Below the pieces are notes generated by a model. It ran no database searches. It was not told the origin of the DNA and saw only the letters and a program-made list of their open reading frames with translations. DNA of 5,767 bases. Source: Candidatus Thorarchaeota archaeon (GTDB taxonomy: Archaea; Asgardarchaeota; Thorarchaeia; Thorarchaeales; Thorarchaeaceae). The position numbers and the translations under genes are program-made. The DNA lies in the NCBI GenBank assembly GCA_016840385.1, contig JAEOSL010000162.1:1-5767 (forward strand). Reading direction: 5' to 3'. Positions 4,670-5,767 of the stretch are shown piece after piece (within the stretch, counting starts at the first letter, position 1; each line of letters begins with the position of its first letter).

Positions 4670-5767
4670 ATGCTCCAAAATATACTTCTCCCTGAATTTA
4701 TTGTTTTCTCTCTTATACTAATAAGCATAGCATTTGCTCTACTAATTTCTATTGGCATCCTTACTTTCGCTAAAGGTCCTAGGTTTAGATTATGGTCTAT
4801 CGGTTGGGTGATTTACAGCCTGTCTTCATTAGGTGCTGCATTTGCAATTGGTACAGGCTTTTTAGTATCTGATGCCATCATAGCTAGTGGTATGCTTTTT
4901 TCAGGAATGATCATCTATGACGGTACAAACGAAATACTGCGTAAAAATCGTCAACTCCTTGCATATCTGGTCGCTCCTTTATTTTGCTTCTCAATATTTA
5001 CCATTGCAGTATTTTTGAATCTAAGCTATATGGTTCTCTATGTACCAGTTAATCTTTACGTTTCCTTTGTGTCTTACAAGACTGTTCATTACTTATTGAT
5101 CACTCCAGAACGAAGAACCAAAGAGTTTTGGAGTCTACTGATAGGTTTTCTCTCATTAGGAATATCTACTTCTTTGTATTTTCTGATCATCTTTGAGGGA
5201 TTCATCAGCATCTATGTTTTACTGATAATCACCTCACTCATCATGACTGGGGTTGGTATGTTTACGATGTTCATCCAACATACAAATGATAACTTAACTG
5301 TACAATTCAATATCAGTCAAATAATGACAGGAGTGTTGCAACATGACATCCGAAATTACATTGGAAGTCTTCATCAATCATTACTCCAGCTCCAGGAGTC
5401 TCCTGATGATAGTGATTTCTGGTTACCACTCTCCTTGGAGGTAGTTGAAACGATGACTGAATTCATCAATGAGATGAGGAACATTTCAGTATCACTTGTC
5501 CGATTTGAAGCTCAAATGTACCCGATAGTTCTGTTGGATGTGATTAGTGAAATTAAGACCCGAGTTGAACGTGAATACAATATTGATCAAACACAGATAC
5601 AAGTTAATGTATCAAAGGAAACTAATGTGATGACTAGCGTGTTAGTAAAGGAGATACTTTGGAACATCATTGATAACATCTTCAAACACAAGGGCACTCT
5701 GGTTTTGGTCAATGAAACTCACACTTCACACAAGGTTTTGCTTGAAATCACTGATGATGCTGGTGGG
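4670..5767 (+). CDS. Membrane-bound sensor histidine kinase with about seven helices (C-terminus missing)
   Basis: I translated 366 codons without a stop from ATG at 4670 to the right edge. Residues 7-203 contain about seven hydrophobic helices (near 7-32, 41-63, 66-84, 97-116, 119-141, 153-175, 178-203) joined by short loops, so the input domain is a membrane bundle with no large outer sensor domain. About 22 residues later comes the dimerisation/phosphotransfer helix with the H-box LQHDIRNY; H225 is the likely phosphorylated histidine. Residues 246-300 complete the helical hairpin. The ATP-binding domain follows with the N-box EILWNIIDNIFKHKG (328-342; N332, N336, K339) and the start of the G1 box, DDAGG (362-366), where the window ends. 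I see no HAMP or PAS domain. It should autophosphorylate in response to a membrane or lipophilic signal and pass phosphate to a response regulator, not visible here. It is divergent from the MFS gene across 320 bases. Sensor type and signal are unknown. Confidence 0.9.
   Translation, partial: MLQNILLPEFIVFSLILISIAFALLISIGILTFAKGPRFRLWSIGWVIYSLSSLGAAFAIGTGFLVSDAIIASGMLFSGMIIYDGTNEILRKNRQLLAYLVAPLFCFSIFTIAVFLNLSYMVLYVPVNLYVSFVSYKTVHYLLITPERRTKEFWSLLIGFLSLGISTSLYFLIIFEGFISIYVLLIITSLIMTGVGMFTMFIQHTNDNLTVQFNISQIMTGVLQHDIRNYIGSLHQSLLQLQESPDDSDFWLPLSLEVVETMTEFINEMRNISVSLVRFEAQMYPIVLLDVISEIKTRVEREYNIDQTQIQVNVSKETNVMTSVLVKEILWNIIDNIFKHKGTLVLVNETHTSHKVLLEITDDAGG

Noticed and set aside
4561..4758. Minus-strand ORF of 65 codons
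   Set aside because: It overlaps the kinase promoter and N-terminus on the opposite strand. The kinase frame with its AGGAG site explains the region better.

Overview
The window looks archaeal. The evidence is a secreted protein packed with N-glycosylation sequons (N-X-S/T), AT-rich TATA-like promoter sequence, and purine-rich or GGTG ribosome-binding sites. GC content is moderate (about 40% by eye). The protein families (FG-GAP propeller plus prenyltransferase-like toroid, MFS carrier, histidine kinase with many membrane segments) would fit an Asgard archaeon such as a Thorarchaeota-like lineage, or a euryarchaeon. The sequence alone does not settle which. I see no tRNA, rRNA, CRISPR array, insertion sequence or attachment site.

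Layout: (1) 1-2775, minus strand: the N-terminal 925 residues of a large secreted protein that runs off the left edge. It has a signal peptide, a probable seven-repeat FG-GAP/VCBS beta-propeller, a beta-sandwich-like linker and the start of a squalene-cyclase/prenyltransferase-type alpha/alpha toroid. (2) 2776-3119: a 344-base gap with an AT-rich promoter zone, one doubtful small plus-strand ORF and a perfect 16-base palindrome. (3) 3120-4349, minus strand: a complete 409-residue 12-helix MFS transporter that starts at GTG. (4) 4350-4669: a divergent intergenic region with several inverted repeats, one of them placed like an operator. (5) 4670-5767, plus strand: the first 366 residues of a membrane histidine kinase with about seven helices, cut off in the ATP-binding domain.

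The two largest reading frames are open at the window edges, so their ends lie outside. All three firm genes have a Shine-Dalgarno-like motif with the same 8-base spacer before the start codon, and this fixes each start. The transporter and kinase are divergent and share one intergenic region. A regulatory link between them is possible but rests only on arrangement and weak half-site similarity. I see no clear previously undescribed system. The most unusual item is the surface protein: very acidic, free of cysteine, rich in sequons, and with an uncommon propeller-plus-toroid architecture.
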